From Homalodisca vitripennis (taxonomy: Eukaryota; Arthropoda; Insecta; Hemiptera; Cicadellidae), in NCBI RefSeq assembly GCF_021130785.1, contig NC_060211.1, forward strand, positions 22,367,001 through 22,431,000: 64,000 nucleotides of DNA, read 5' to 3'. The position numbers and the translations under genes are program-made. The notes beneath the pieces are model-generated. The model made no database searches. It had not been told where the DNA came from and was given only the letters and a program-made list of their open reading frames with translations. Below, in pieces: positions 36,839 through 49,151 of this stretch. Positions within the stretch are counted from its first letter, which is position 1. The number at the start of each line of letters is the position of its first letter.

Positions 36839-39396
36839 TTATTACCTTCCATGTTTTATTTAATTATTTATGATTAAGTATGATTCTGTTCATATTTTAA
36901 TACGAATAGAACTATATTAAAATGTGTAGATAAAAGTGCAATTCTCAAAAAGTGTAAGTCAATGCAATTCTCCATTTTTATCACAAAATAATCATTAAAA
37001 AATTAGTTTGAAAAATTGTACTCAATATAAGTACTCGCTTAAAGCAAAAATAGTTCCTTTGTAACACTGATTATTTCAAATACAGTTCTGTAGTAAGTAA
37101 AGGTTTAACAAGAAGAAAGAATCGATTTTTAACTGCAGCCAATTTAAAAATTTTTAATACTAATTTCGGTAAAATTTGAATCCATATATGATAGTGTACA
37201 GCAGTAACGGGTAAAATAATAATCTATAATACTAGTTTTTTATGCTAAAAAGTACAGACGATCTCGGAAACCAACCAATGTTTGTAAGGGTCAACTTTTA
37301 TCGGAGTATTTTATAGAAATATTTTGTCAATGATATGAAGGATACCGAACATGAAAATCTCAACAGTTCTTCTTACAATTGGCTGGCTTAGTTATAGTAT
37401 TCTGGTAACAAATTCCAAAGCAATAAAATAAGTTTTAATTTTTATAGCTCAGGTTGCCGTTTTAATTATCGAGCATACAGTCGGGGCTTTAGTTAATAAA
37501 TAAGATTTTATTTATTAGTTTGCTGTCATATTCATCCGTAAATAAGTTTATTATTTTCTGTGTTGTTGTGATTATTAAAATATCGCACAGTATTGAGATA
37601 AATGTTCAGTACAATTTTATTTTAGTATAAAAATTCATGAAATCAAAATAAACTTTATCACTTCTAAGGAAATAAGAAAATATTATTTTTATACCATTTT
37701 AAGTCTATGTTGAGCAAAGTTATTTGAATGTTTTTTACTATTTTCTGTTATTTACAGGAATACAGGAAATTATGTAATACAATTAAATTCATTTAGAAAA
37801 ATGTATCCAAATAGTAATTACTACAAATTTTACAAAGAAGTTTGAAGTATTCACACAAATTGAAATTTTTTAGGACGGTTTAGAAAAAAAATTGGAACAA
37901 GGATTTAAAAAGCCCATTAAAATAACTCAAAGGTCTGTTGTAAAATCCAATGTAGAAAAAAATGTATTAAAACTAAACACGATTATAACAATGGAAACCT
38001 AGAAATTATAGAATTTGGAAGGATATAAAAAGGATCATTTATGAATTATAGTTAAACAGTTTATATAAATTTAACCAATAATCCTCGAACTATTCTAAAT
38101 TTTTGAAATATGATAAAGTCAAATTTTAGCCAATGTTTATGTTAAATGCAAACAACGATGGCATCTAATATTCGAACCACTAAAATAAAAAATTTAAATA
38201 CTTTTTTAAATAAATGCAATTAGAAAATATTTAATATTTAAATTCGTTACAGACCTTATTTGCATAGTTCCCTTAAGGTGGTATAATACCGAAATGCGTA
38301 TACGGTGGTATAATATAATCGTATTCAAATCAATTAAATTATACGAGTATATATAAAAACATATAAGTGCAATTTCACCTTTTACCAATTATAACAATAG
38401 TGTTAAAGTGTAGGATAAATAATCCATACAAATTTTAAAATTGTTTTAAATAGAAAAGTTTGTTGTAAATCCTACTTATATTATTATTTTATAGCAATCT
38501 TTCCATAATATATCAATAAGCTTTAATTGAAACATTTATTGTATGGATAAAACAAAATATCTCACAACTTTACAAAGTTATTAGAGATAAAATGGCCAAT
38601 GTAATGTACGTTAAAGTAAAGTAATAGGTACAATTTATGCTGTTAAATGTTCGGAACTTTATCGTTATATTTATATATCAGCACGTTTCATTATTTTAAC
38701 TATTACAAACGGCAGGTTTGCGATTATCATAAATTATTTCAACCCTAGCTGAAGGGCGAATAGGTGAACCAGCTGTGGAAGCTATAATGTTCCTGTAATC
38801 ACCTTTCCAGCAGAGCAGCTGCGTTCTTGGCTGATTTACTTTTATAGCCAGCTATATAAATCGTTTTCTAATGTGTTACCGGACATCTGATAAATCGAAT
38901 GAGCAACTAACTATTTTTTATGTTGAAAGGTAAATTTAGGGCATACAAAATATGTATAATTTCTTTTTTATATGTACAAATTTCATAAATATTTTGAACA
39001 TTTGCTGAGAATTCTTTGCTTTCTATAACATGTAATAGTAAAATTTCCAGTGAAACACCAAATATTGTAATATAACCGTATACAAAATTTGGTAATGATA
39101 GCTTTAAAATTCAATTCCTTTAAATTGTTAATTTGTAAATAGGCAACACTGAGTTCGTTGGTGCATGTGGTGTGGCTGAGCAGTATCGAAAAAGTTTACA
39201 CTGGTATCAATTTCGGGAAAGAGAAAATATCATATTGATTAAATTTTGTAAACTAACGGAATTTAATATGCATATGATAAATTAACACATGTATACATAA
39301 GACATATGCTTTTTGTAAAACAGTGTGCATCATAGAGTAAGGAAGTGTTTTATTCTTATTATTCTTCCGGCTCAATCGGAAAAGTAGGTATATTCT
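36839..39396. other. AT-rich intergenic stretch
   Basis: No gene or clear repeat was recognised up to the TTAA that borders the transposon. Confidence 0.4.
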
Positions 39397-39400
39397 TTAA

Positions 39401-39416
39401 GGGGAGGCGGTACCCC
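39401..39416 (+). repeat. Left terminal inverted repeat
   Basis: ggggaggcggtacccc, preceded directly by TTAA. Partner at 42,330-42,347. Confidence 0.85.
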
Positions 39417-39828
39417 AGAAAAATATTTTTTCACATTTTTTTTTTATTTTTTTAAAATGTTAAGCGGCTTTTTCTGCACACAATGATATATAATACATGT
39501 ATATTTGAAAATTGTAAACCTACAGAAAAAAAGTTTTTAAAATATGCTTACATCATGTTTCAGGAAGAAATTTGTGACAGCGCTTGCGTTTATTCACACA
39601 TGTACTATTATACATATGACCTTTTATTTTTGTGTGCTATAATTTGCTTTTGTTGTGTTGGCAGGCCTGAACTAACTTCTATTTCATCAGCTTTGAGTTC
39701 TGCTTCTGACTTTATACTGTTTGTTTATTGTTTTTGCTTAGTGTTTTGGTGCTTTGTGAAGTGATATAGTGAGTGTTAGTTAGTAATTTATATTTATTAT
39801 TGCTAACAAGATTGTTTATGTATAAAAT

Positions 39829-41574
39829 ATGCCTCGTGTTAAAAGTAGTTATGCTAAACCCCGTAAAGGAGTTGGTGGTAGGAAAAGAAAACCAGCCAGT
39901 CCTAACCCTAATGAGATGTCAAAAGATGAGTCTACCCCTAGGCCTGAAATGTCAACACAATCTCAGTCAAGCTCTTCAAAGAAAATAAACATAGATAAGT
40001 ATGAGATGTTTAATTGTGATGAAAACTATGACAAATGAAATTATTAACATGCAAATTTTATCAGATCAACTTTTTAGTTCATCACTTTGTAAAAATTGCA
40101 AGAAAAGTGGTTTACAAGTGCGTGCTGCTCAACATTTTGGCCTGGCTTTTGAGATGGAGATTTATTGTTGCCATTGTAAATATGTAACATAAATTTAATA
40201 GTTCTAGGAATATTAATTTAGAAAAAAAGACTCTATTTGATGTAAATATTAGACTAGTGTATGGACTGAGGTCTATCGGGAAAGGTATGGCTGCAGGCAA
40301 AATGTTATGTGGCGTAATGAATCTTCCGCAACCTCCAACAAAAACCGTTTCGATATAATAAATTTTTAAAAGACAAGGCTAAACAGGTAATGGATGAATC
40401 CATGAAAACTGCTGTGGATGAGGCTGTTGAGGAAAATAAAACCTTAGGTAAGAACGAACGCGACTTAAAAGTAGGTATTGATGGCACTTGGCAACGGCGC
40501 GTGGCTTTAGCTCTCTAAACGGAATTGTTACTTGTACAAGTGTTGACACAGGAAAAGTTATGGACATAGAAGTGTTATCTAAATTTTGTAATTGTTTGGA
40601 CAAACAACAACATGAGGTATTTGTTCGGCAAATTATCAAGGCTCGAGCGGAGGTATGGAGTCAGCTGGAGCCTTAGCTATTTTTTCACCGATCAGTAAAT
40701 AAGTATAATGTTAGGTACTTAGAGTATTTAGGTGATGGAGATACAAATAGTTTCAAAACTATTGCAGACAGTAAACCTTATGGTGAAGTGGAAATACAGA
40801 AACTGGAGTGTATAGGCCATATTCAAAAGAGAATGGGTCTAGGCTAAGGAAACTAAAAAGAGACTCAAAAAGGCGTAACACTTTCTGATGGCGGCAAACT
40901 AGGTGGAAAGAATAGACTAACAGATGGCATAATTGATCAATTGCAAACCTATTATGGAAAATGCTATTAGGAAAAATACTGATAACCTACAGAACATGAA
41001 GGCAGCGGTTTGGGCCATATATTTTCATAAACTTTCGACGGACGGACAATATCCTCAGCATGGCCTTTGCCCGTCAGGAGAAAATACATGGTGTAAATAC
41101 AACAAGGCAAAGCACACTAAAGAGCCATATTCTCATAAGAACAGCATTCCTTCAGCTATAATGTTTAGCCTTGAAACCAATCTTTCAGGCTTTAGCAAAT
41201 CCTGACCTTCTTCGAAAATGTTTACACGGTAAGACGCAGAATGTCAATGAAAGCATCAATAATGTCATCTGGTCTAGAGTGCCAAAAAAAGATTTTGTGA
41301 CATTGAAACACACTTGAGTTTGGTGCTTATGATGCTATTTCTACTTTTAATGATGGCAACATAGCAAAATGCAAAATGCTTAGAGCAGTAGGCATTGAAC
41401 CTTGCAAGAGGACAATTGACGCAATGAAAAGTTTTGACTACGAGCGAGTGCGACGAGCAAATTGTGCGATAAGTGACTTTCAAAGACAAGCAAGGAGACA
41501 AACCAGGAATTTAAAAAGAAGGATTGAGGAGGATTTTGAAAGAGGAGCCTGCATATGATCCAGGAATGCACTAA
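39829..41574 (+). pseudogene. Mutator-like transposase, frameshifted
   Basis: Start at 39,829 (MPRVKSSYAKPRKG, a basic S/P/K-rich N-terminus). A zinc-ribbon-like segment follows: C-x2-C at 40,088-40,099, then CC-x-C at 40,166-40,177. The catalytic core opens with GIDGTWQRR (first Asp codon at 40,480) and RGFSSLNG, with a frame change between them. LGDGD follows at 40,728-40,742 (second acidic site). Then come LSDGGKLGGKNRLTD, KAAVWAIYFHKLST (about 41,000) and HGLCPSGENTWCKYNKAK. An NESIN-type motif has its Glu codon at 41,249, the likely third catalytic acid. The C-terminus is basic and coiled, with a final DPGMH before TAA at 41,572. At least five frame changes or stops split it, so it cannot make one protein. 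Family order and content are otherwise complete. The family assignment rests on motif memory. Confidence 0.82.
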
Positions 41575-42013
41575 TGCTACGGTAAATAAATTGCATGTTA
41601 TTTTCTATAATTTTGTTTATTGTTTACTCTATTTGTGGCTGGGTATAAGTTCTATTTCATAATTTTCTCTGTTATTTCTCTTATAAATGTATTCTAAACT
41701 CAAAAATGTTTGAAATAATATAGCCTAATTAATTTTTTTTGTATTATCTTTCACTCCGTTATGACTATAGGCCTAAACCCCGCATCGCGTTTACTTTTGA
41801 TATACAAATTTTCCAATATAGATAATTCTAAATATTAAAAGCATATATAGCCTATTCTATTAATATAAAGATCACATTAATTATAAAAACCAATTACATA
41901 TCATATATAGGTAAAAAAATATTATATAACATAGCTAAATAGGTCATTATATTCGTTTTTTGCGATTTCCGCAAATTTAACTTTTTTACAGTTTTTGCAC
42001 ACAAAGGTACACG

Positions 42014-42300
42014 TTTCTCAGAAACTACTTGGACAATCAACTTGAAACTTTTACACACATTTATATAGGTATTTTGGCACCTACTGAGTTTTTTGAGATG
42101 CCATCCTATTTATAATTAGGTACCTAAAAAAAATATTCTAAATTCCAAGTTTGATATTTCAATATGGGTTTGAAAAAAAAAATCATAAAAAATTTATTTT
42201 TTAAGATACAAGCACCAAAAAAACTCAGTAGTTGCTTAAATACCTATATATGTTGTATAAAAAAATTTTAGGTTGATTGGTCCATTAGTTTCTGAGATAA
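42014..42300. repeat. Subterminal inverted repeat (hairpin), ~80-bp arms
   Basis: Arms at 42,014-42,095 and 42,217-42,300 are reverse complements with scattered mismatches. Examples are tctcagaaacta against tagtttctgaga, acaatcaac against gttgattgg, tatataggtatt against aatacctatata, and ctactgagttttt against aaaaactcagtag. The loop is about 120 bp. It lies just inside the right terminal repeat. No matching structure was seen near the left end. Confidence 0.8.
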
Positions 42301-42329
42301 TGGTACCTATGTTAACATTTACAAAGATA

Positions 42330-42347
42330 GGGGTACCGCCGCCTCCC
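42330..42347 (-). repeat. Right terminal inverted repeat
   Basis: ggggtaccgccgcctccc, followed directly by TTAA at 42,348-42,351. Confidence 0.85.
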
Positions 42348-42351
42348 TTAA

Positions 42352-42529
42352 GAACATAAATTTTATTAATTTATTCTAACGGAACTAACATGCACTCAGT
42401 ACCTCGGAAAGGGTTTCAATCAAATATATCATTAATTAAGAAAGTTTTAGTAACTGTGTAAGCATTCCTATGGGTTGTTAAGTGACTGAGTTGTTAATTT
42501 AAACGGCCCTCATGATGGAACGAAATGGC
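42352..42529. other. Right flank of the transposon
   Basis: AT-rich DNA with no feature seen. Confidence 0.4.
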
Positions 42530-43010
42530 TACGAAGCTGGCCTACAACTATAGTCAAGACATTTATAAAATCAATTTTTGTACCAATTTTGAACTTGTTT
42601 CACCATTTCTGCGAGATTTATAACGATATCTTCATAACGACTTTATATAACAAAGACTTGTTAATTACAAAATGTTTAGTAATTTTTATAAGCATACCAG
42701 AACATATTTTTTTCTAGCATCATAAATACAGGAATTGCTATTTTTGTAAAATCTTTATTGTTTGCCTTGTACGAAGTTGGCCAATGAACGTTTAGCCGAG
42801 AAATTCACAAGATCAATTTTTGTCTCAGATTTCAAAATGAATGCTTTTATGGGATATGTTTCCACATGTCACGTTACATAGCAAATATAACATTTTGAAT
42901 GAGATGTGGTTTTTATAGGTGGTGTTGGGGGACATGTTTCACTAATTAATGTCATTTTTAAGATTAATTTTGAATACACAATCCTAACTAAAACTGCTAT
43001 GAAACCCAAC
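42530..43010. repeat. Old ~244-bp tandem duplication
   Basis: cgaagctggcc at about 42,533 and cgaagttggcc at about 42,773 are each followed by an aa.atcaatttttgt block and a ttt.aaa block. Divergence is high. Confidence 0.45.
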
Positions 43011-43835
43011 TTATTACGCAAAAATGTGAATGCCTCATATGAAAAGATATCATATGTATTTGTTCAATTTTACACGAATCTTTACTTCTAAATAGACAAT
43101 AACTATTTCTTTTGCGGTACATGTCTATTCATGGAATTTGACTTATTGTCGTTGAAGCATATCACTCAGTATGCTGACATAAATTTTCTCTTGTTTTCCG
43201 AGTATGTAAAATTTTTAATGTGTGATTGCCTCCATGTCTATCAGTTTATTTCAAGAAAACAATTATCTACAGGCTTTAAATATCATATGCAACCTCAGCG
43301 AAACCTATTACGTGATACGAATTAACATGTAATTAAAAAATTAAATACCCAAATTACGTTTGAGTTTGAGCAACTTGAATAAAACGAGATATAACGTTTA
43401 CCTAAAAATCTTCACCTCATTGTGAACACCATATTACAATATTAAATTATAAATAGTATTTGGTACTTAAGGCACCAATACATTATCCTTTCTTGATAAA
43501 TATATTAAAACCTTAAATGTGTGATGAATGACATGTAGTGTAAAGGTAAAAGGACATTGGAAAAGCAACTAGGCATGCTCTTAAATAGTTTGAAAACTTG
43601 AAAGGTACCTCTATATTAGATTTAATAACAAGTTTTTATTTTGATTCTTTTCATGTGGTTTTATTTTTCTATGAATGAAATTCCTTAACGTATGCAAAAT
43701 TTCTCATCACTAATGGATTCACCTTATGACGCTGAGGACAACGTGCCTAGTCTGTCTGTGAATAAACCACGTAAGCTCTTAATGTAACGTAAAAGAACGG
43801 CAAGGCAGTATTAGAGACTATGCGATGATCACTAA
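43011..43835. other. AT-rich intergenic stretch
   Basis: Two short plus-strand open frames (42,906-43,091 and 43,131-43,325) have no recognised domain. Confidence 0.35.
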
Positions 43836-43955
43836 CAGATGAGGGGCTCAGCTCCCCAAGGTCCCCCGGGGTCATTAAGGCTGATCAGCTTATTTGAGTC
43901 GATCCCAGCTAGTAGCCAGTAGTCGGCTTGTGCTACTCAGAGCCCCATCACATCA
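43836..43955. other. GC-rich inverted-repeat island
   Basis: About 115 bp rich in G and C in an AT-rich region. Its ends pair imperfectly (gatgaggggctca near 43,839, tcagagccccatc near 43,937), and an inner hairpin uses gtagcc..ggcttgtgctac. It could be a small foldback element or a structured RNA remnant. No tRNA or snRNA pattern was recognised. Confidence 0.35.
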
Positions 43956-44149
43956 CTAATTATTCTGTAGTTTGCTATGCCTAATCGGAGATATCAGTCA
44001 TACAAGTTTTTGGATTCCGAAGTGGTTTTAATAATTCTTAAAGAGTGTCTCACCTAAGGCAAATATGTTTCCGACGGTATGAATATTTTGAAGATGTAAA
44101 ATGTTTAGTGATGTAATCATAAATTTTATTGTAACATCAAACGAAGTAG

Positions 44150-44260
44150 GAGGAATTCCCCTTATGTGGTGCCATAGTTGAGTTTGTTTGGTTGCCCCGA
44201 TGAAGTAAATATATACATAGGCGGTTCCAGGAAACCTACTTCATCTCTTCAAACATCACT
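44150..44260. repeat. Dispersed copy of the 5.4-6.5 kb repeat
   Basis: gtgccatagttgagtttg, then a cgatgaagtaaatata stretch and aggaaacctacttc parallel the sequence at about 6410-6470 and 5450-5480. So the degenerate unit occurs elsewhere in the window. Confidence 0.5.
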
Positions 44261-44520
44261 CCATACCGTTTAGTCCACTTTAATAATAAGTTTTTTTATA
44301 TTATTTCCATTTTCTCCAAAATGCATTTCTCTAGCTCTCCGTGGTAATTCAGCAGGGAAATAAGGACAGATATTTTATGGGTACACATGTATTAGTAAAA
44401 AAGCTTTAGTTCTACGAAATTCTGTATTAAAAGTAGTAAATTTTCACTATTTTGAAAATTTACATGGTATAAAACTATAAAAAATTTTCAGTACTGTACT
44501 TAGTAATATCCGCAATTTGA

Positions 44521-44602
44521 GGTTGAGTGGTAGTGAGGGCTAAATAGCCCTAACTCCGCCTCTTTAATAAAGGCATATTTCATTTCATTTCATTTCATTT
44601 CA
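44521..44602 (+). mobile_element. SINE/LINE 3' end with hairpin and (CATTT)n tail
   Basis: gagggctaaatagccctaac forms a small hairpin. It is followed by tccgcctctttaataaaggc and a pentanucleotide tail of catttcatttc repeats. The same hairpin module is present in the opposite orientation at 18,805-18,885. The coding part is absent, so this is a 5'-truncated or SINE copy. Confidence 0.65.
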
Positions 44603-46105
44603 ATTTTTTTACTAAATGTAGGCATTGCTAACGAACCTGTTTTTCAACTAAAATATTTATCTGTAAAAAATTCGTTTTTTATACTTATGGCCTTTTTAGT
44701 TTTTCTGGTTGTGATGCCATACAAAAATTTCTGAAATATTTGCCATCAGTGCGTTGAAATTTACTTATTAAAACTCAGTGTTACCTAATGTGATAAAACT
44801 TTATTTCTTACTTAAGGGTTTGAGAAAATTTGGAATGTACTACAGCGTGGATTTTAGGTTAAAAGAAGTAATAAACATATTATATGTGATATAATATACT
44901 ACTGAATATAGCTCTAGACAAATAGCTGCAATATAGCTCCAGCATGTTGGCTTACATTTTCCCGCCGTTAAATTGTAGCATCATAAATAATCCCTTCAAA
45001 ATGGCATCGTAGTATAGTAATTCTTAAAAAAAATTATGGTTCTACAACCATTTCTTAATTAATTAAATTGACACTTTAGAAACCTACCAATGGGTTAATT
45101 TCTGCTCCTTAAGTAATAAATAACGTTTCTTAGCGAGCTTACATGAAGTAGTGTGAAATCAATACCTAATTTCGTATTTATACTAACTTTAATACTTTTG
45201 ACTAAACACGTTGAGACCAGTGAACATACGATACTATACGTCTTAAAGTCTGCCTGAGGAATCTCTGTAGAAATAGTTAAAGAATTTGCTATGTTCAATA
45301 TGTTACTTTAATGACCGGCCAATCAGAACTTAGAAACTACAAAGCATAATAGGTTTTAAGTAAATATTAAGAGGCAATAATTAGGTTATATGGAGTTTTT
45401 GACCATCCAATTTCTGTATTTTTTCAGATTTAGTCATTTCTAAATGTTATATCTGAAATTTTACTGAATTAACTAAGGTAACAATTGTACTGACATGATA
45501 TAATATATAAAAACAATTTTAGTGTCATTTGACTGTGTAGTTTTGGAAATTTCAGTGTAGCCCATGTAACATGTAAATAGTAAAAATATATCTACTTTAT
45601 TAATACTATAGTATCTAAAATTTTGTAATATTATAATATTTAAATTGTTAAATTCTCATGTTTTTCACCCATTGTCAACCATATTACTTTTACCATGAGC
45701 ACATATTTAATTATAAAATTTCCTACGAAAATGTCGAACATATTCTTCCATAAATGTAAGATTTTCATTTGGTAAATAAAGGATGTTTTATTTTAGCGTT
45801 CATACGAGTATTAATTCTATGCGAATTTACAATAAATTGAGTTCATATGAGCAAAATATGCTCAAATAGACCAATGCTTAACTTAGAATGGAAAGAAATT
45901 TTTAACCAAAGTTTTTTCAAAGTTTTTCAAACATATTACATACTTAGCAATCAGATGATTAAAGATATTTTCCACCGATAAAAGCAAATATACCATACAC
46001 CAATGCATTTTCTGTTTAATATCATGCTTAAATTTTGTTTTTAATAATTTTTAAAATAGTCAAGTTCATAACTCAAAAAGTGGCTTCAGCCAATGCAAGC
46101 ATTAT
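44603..46105. other. AT-rich intergenic stretch
   Basis: No gene was supported between the retroposon end and the satellite. Confidence 0.4.
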
Positions 46106-49100
46106 CTATTCACAAGTGACACATTCAGTATATTCTGTTTGAGAGGAGACATCAAGTGCTGCTGACACTGCGTGAAACTTGTATAGATGCGGGTGTGCAC
46201 TGCATTTAGATGTGTTACGTATTACTATGTGTAGTCTGCTGGTCTCACAGCTATTCACAAGTGACACATCCAGAATATTCTGTTTGAGAGGAGACATCAA
46301 GTGCTGCTGACACTGCGTGAAACTTGTATAGATGCGGGTGTGCACTGCATTTAGATGTGTTACGTATCACTATGTGTAGTCTGCTGGTCTCACAGCTATT
46401 CACAAGTGACACATCCAGTATATTCTGTTTGAGAGGAGACATCAAGTGCTGCTGACACTGCGTGAAACTTGTATAGATGCGGGTGTGCACTGCATTTAGA
46501 TGTGTTACGTATTACTATGTGTAGTCTGCTGGTCTCACAGCTATTCACAAGTGACACATCCAGAATATTCTGTTTGAGAGGAGACATCAAGTGCTGCTGA
46601 CACTGCGTGAAACTTGTATAGATGCGGGTGTGCACTGCATTTAGATGTGTTACGTATTACTATGTGTAGTCTGCTGGTCTCACAGCTATTCACAAGTGAC
46701 ACATTCAGTATATTCTGTTTGAGAGGAGACATCAAGTGCTGCTGACACTGCGTGAAACTTGTATAGATGCGGGTGTGCACTGCATTTAGATGTGTTACGT
46801 ATTACTATGTGTAGTCTGCTGGTCTCACAGCTATTCACAAGTGACACATCCAGAATATTCTGTTTGAGAGGAGACATCAAGTGCTGCTGACACTGCGTGA
46901 AACTTGTATAGATGCGGGTGTGCACTGCATTTAGATGTGTTACGTATCACTATGTGTAGTCTGCTGGTCTCACAGCTATTCACAAGTGACACATCCAGAA
47001 TATTCTGTTTGAGAGGAGACATCAAGTGCTGCTGAAACTGCGTGAAACTTGTATAGATGCGGGTGTGCACTGCATTTAGATGTGTTACGTATCACTATGT
47101 GTAGTCTGCTGGTCTCACAGCTATTCACAAGTGACACATCCAGAATATTCTGTTTGAGAGGAGACATCAAGTGCTGCTGACACTGCGTGAAACTTGTATA
47201 GATGCGGGTGTGCACTGCATTTAGATGTGTTACGTATCACTATGTGTAGTCTGCTGGTCTCACAGCTATTCACAAGTGACACATCCAGAATATTCTGTTT
47301 GAGAGGAGACATCAAGTGCTGCTGACACTGCGTGAAACTTGTATAGATGCGGGTGTGCACTGCATTTAGATGTGTTACGTATTACTATGAGTAGTCTGCT
47401 GGTCTCACAGCTATTCACAAGTGACACATCCAGAATATTCTGTTTGAGAGGAGACATCAAGTGCTGCTGACACTGCGTGAAACTTGTATAGATGCGGGTG
47501 TGCACTGCATTTAGATGTGTTACGTATTACTATGTGTAGTCTGCTGGTCTCACAGCTATTCACAAGTGACACATCCAGAATATTCTGTTTGAGAGGAGAC
47601 ATCAAGTGCTGCTGACACTGCGTGAAACTTGTATAGATGCGGGTGTGCACTGCATTTAGATGTGTTACGTATTACTATGTGTAGTCTGCTGGTCTCACAG
47701 CTATTCACAAGTGACACATCCAGAATATTCTGTTTGAGAGGAGACATCAAGTGCTGCTGACACTGCGTGAAACTTGTATAGATGCGGGTGTGCACTGCAT
47801 TTAGATGTGTTACGTATTACTATGTGTAGTCTGCTGGTCTCACAGCTATTCACAAGTGACACATTCAGTATATTCTGTTTGAGAGGAGACATCAAGTGCT
47901 GCTGACACTGCGTGAAACTTGTATAGATGCGGGTGTGCACTGCATTTAGATGTGTTACGTATTACTATGTGTAGTCTGCTGGTCTCACAGCTATTCACAA
48001 GTGACACATTCAGTATATTCTGTTTGAGAGGAGACATCAAGTGCTGCTGACACTGCGTGAAACTTGTATAGATGCGGGTGTGCACTGCATTTAGATGTGT
48101 TACGTATCACTATGTGTAGTCTGCTGGTCTCACAGCTATTCACAAGTGACACATCCAGAATATTCTGTTTGAGAGGAGACATCAAGTGCTGCTGAAACTG
48201 CGTGAAACTTGTATAGATGCGGGTGTGCACTGCATTTAGATGTGTTACGTATTACTATGTGTAGTCTGCTGGTCTCACAGCTATTCACAAGTGACACATC
48301 CAGAATATTCTGTTTGAGAGGAGACATCAAGTGCTGCTGACACTGCGTGAAACTTGTATAGATGCGGGTGTGCACTGCATTTAGATGTGTTACGTATCAC
48401 TATGTGTAGTCTGCTGGTCTCACAGCTATTCACAAGTGACACATTCCAGAATATTCTGTTTGAGAGGAGACATCAAGTGCTGCTGACACTGCGTGAAACT
48501 TGTATAGATGCGGATGTGCACTGCATTTAGATGTGTTACGTATTACTATGTGTAGTCTGCTGGTCTCACAGCTATTCACAAGTGACACATCCAGAATATT
48601 CTGTTTGAGAGGAGACATCAAGTGCTGCTGACACTGCGTGAAACTTGTATAGATGCGGGTGTGCACTGCATTTAGATGTGTTACGTATCACTATGTGTAG
48701 TCTGCTGGTCTCACAGCTATTCACAAGTGACACATCCAGAATATTCTGTTTGAGAGGAGACATCAAGTGCTGCTGACACTGCGTGAAACTTGTATAGATG
48801 CGGGTGTGCACTGCATTTAGATGTGTTACGTATTACTATGTGTAGTCTGCTGGTCTCACAGCTATTCACAAGTGACACATTCAGTATATTCTGTTTGAGA
48901 GGAGACATCAAGTGCTGCTGACACTGCGTGAAGCTTGTATAGATGCGGGTGTGCACTGCATTTAGATGTGTTACGTATTACTATGTGTAGTCTGCTGGTC
49001 TCACAGCTATTCACAAGTGACACATTCAGTATATTCTGTTTGAGAGGAGACATCAAGTGCTGCTGACACTGCGTGAAGCTTGTATAGATGCGGGTGTGCA

Positions 49101-49151
49101 CTGCATTTAGATGTGTTACGTATCACTATGTGTAGTCTGCTGGTCTCACAG
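46106..49151. repeat. 145-bp satellite array, 21 copies
   Basis: Units begin (ctattcacaagtgacacat) every 145 bp from 46,106 to 48,426. One 1-bp insertion in the copy at 48,426 shifts the next start to 48,572, after which the period is again 145. The array ends abruptly at 49,151. Copies are near-identical and vary mainly at linked sites: ttcagtat or ccagaat near the start (ccagtat in the third copy), and tacgtattac or tacgtatcac near the end. Because 145 is not a multiple of three, it produces a ladder of overlapping 79-residue minus-strand open frames that are not genes. Confidence 0.99.

Larger units (their letters stand above)
39401..42347 (+). mobile_element. Mutator-like DNA transposon, decayed, TTAA-flanked
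   Basis: A 2.95-kb element. The left end reads ggggaggcggtacccc (39,401-39,416). The right end, read inward on the minus strand, is gggaggcggcggtacccc (from 42,347). The ends match apart from one G and an extra cgg. Both sides are bordered by TTAA (39,397-39,400 and 42,348-42,351), consistent with a 4-bp target-site duplication. It carries a broken transposase gene on the plus strand (39,829-41,574) and a 300-bp hairpin-forming region near its right end. TTAA targets are known for piggyBac and Kolobok elements, whereas classical Mutators duplicate 8-11 bp. The protein family, read from motifs, is the Mutator-like DGTW group common in insects. Confidence 0.85.

Noticed and set aside
39483..39764. 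Cys-rich 93-residue frame at the left of the transposon
   Set aside because: It precedes the transposase start, has no family pattern, and is probably element leader sequence.
46106..49101. Ladder of overlapping 79-residue minus-strand open frames
   Set aside because: They arise from the frame-rotating 145-bp satellite; each is the same peptide repeated from every unit.
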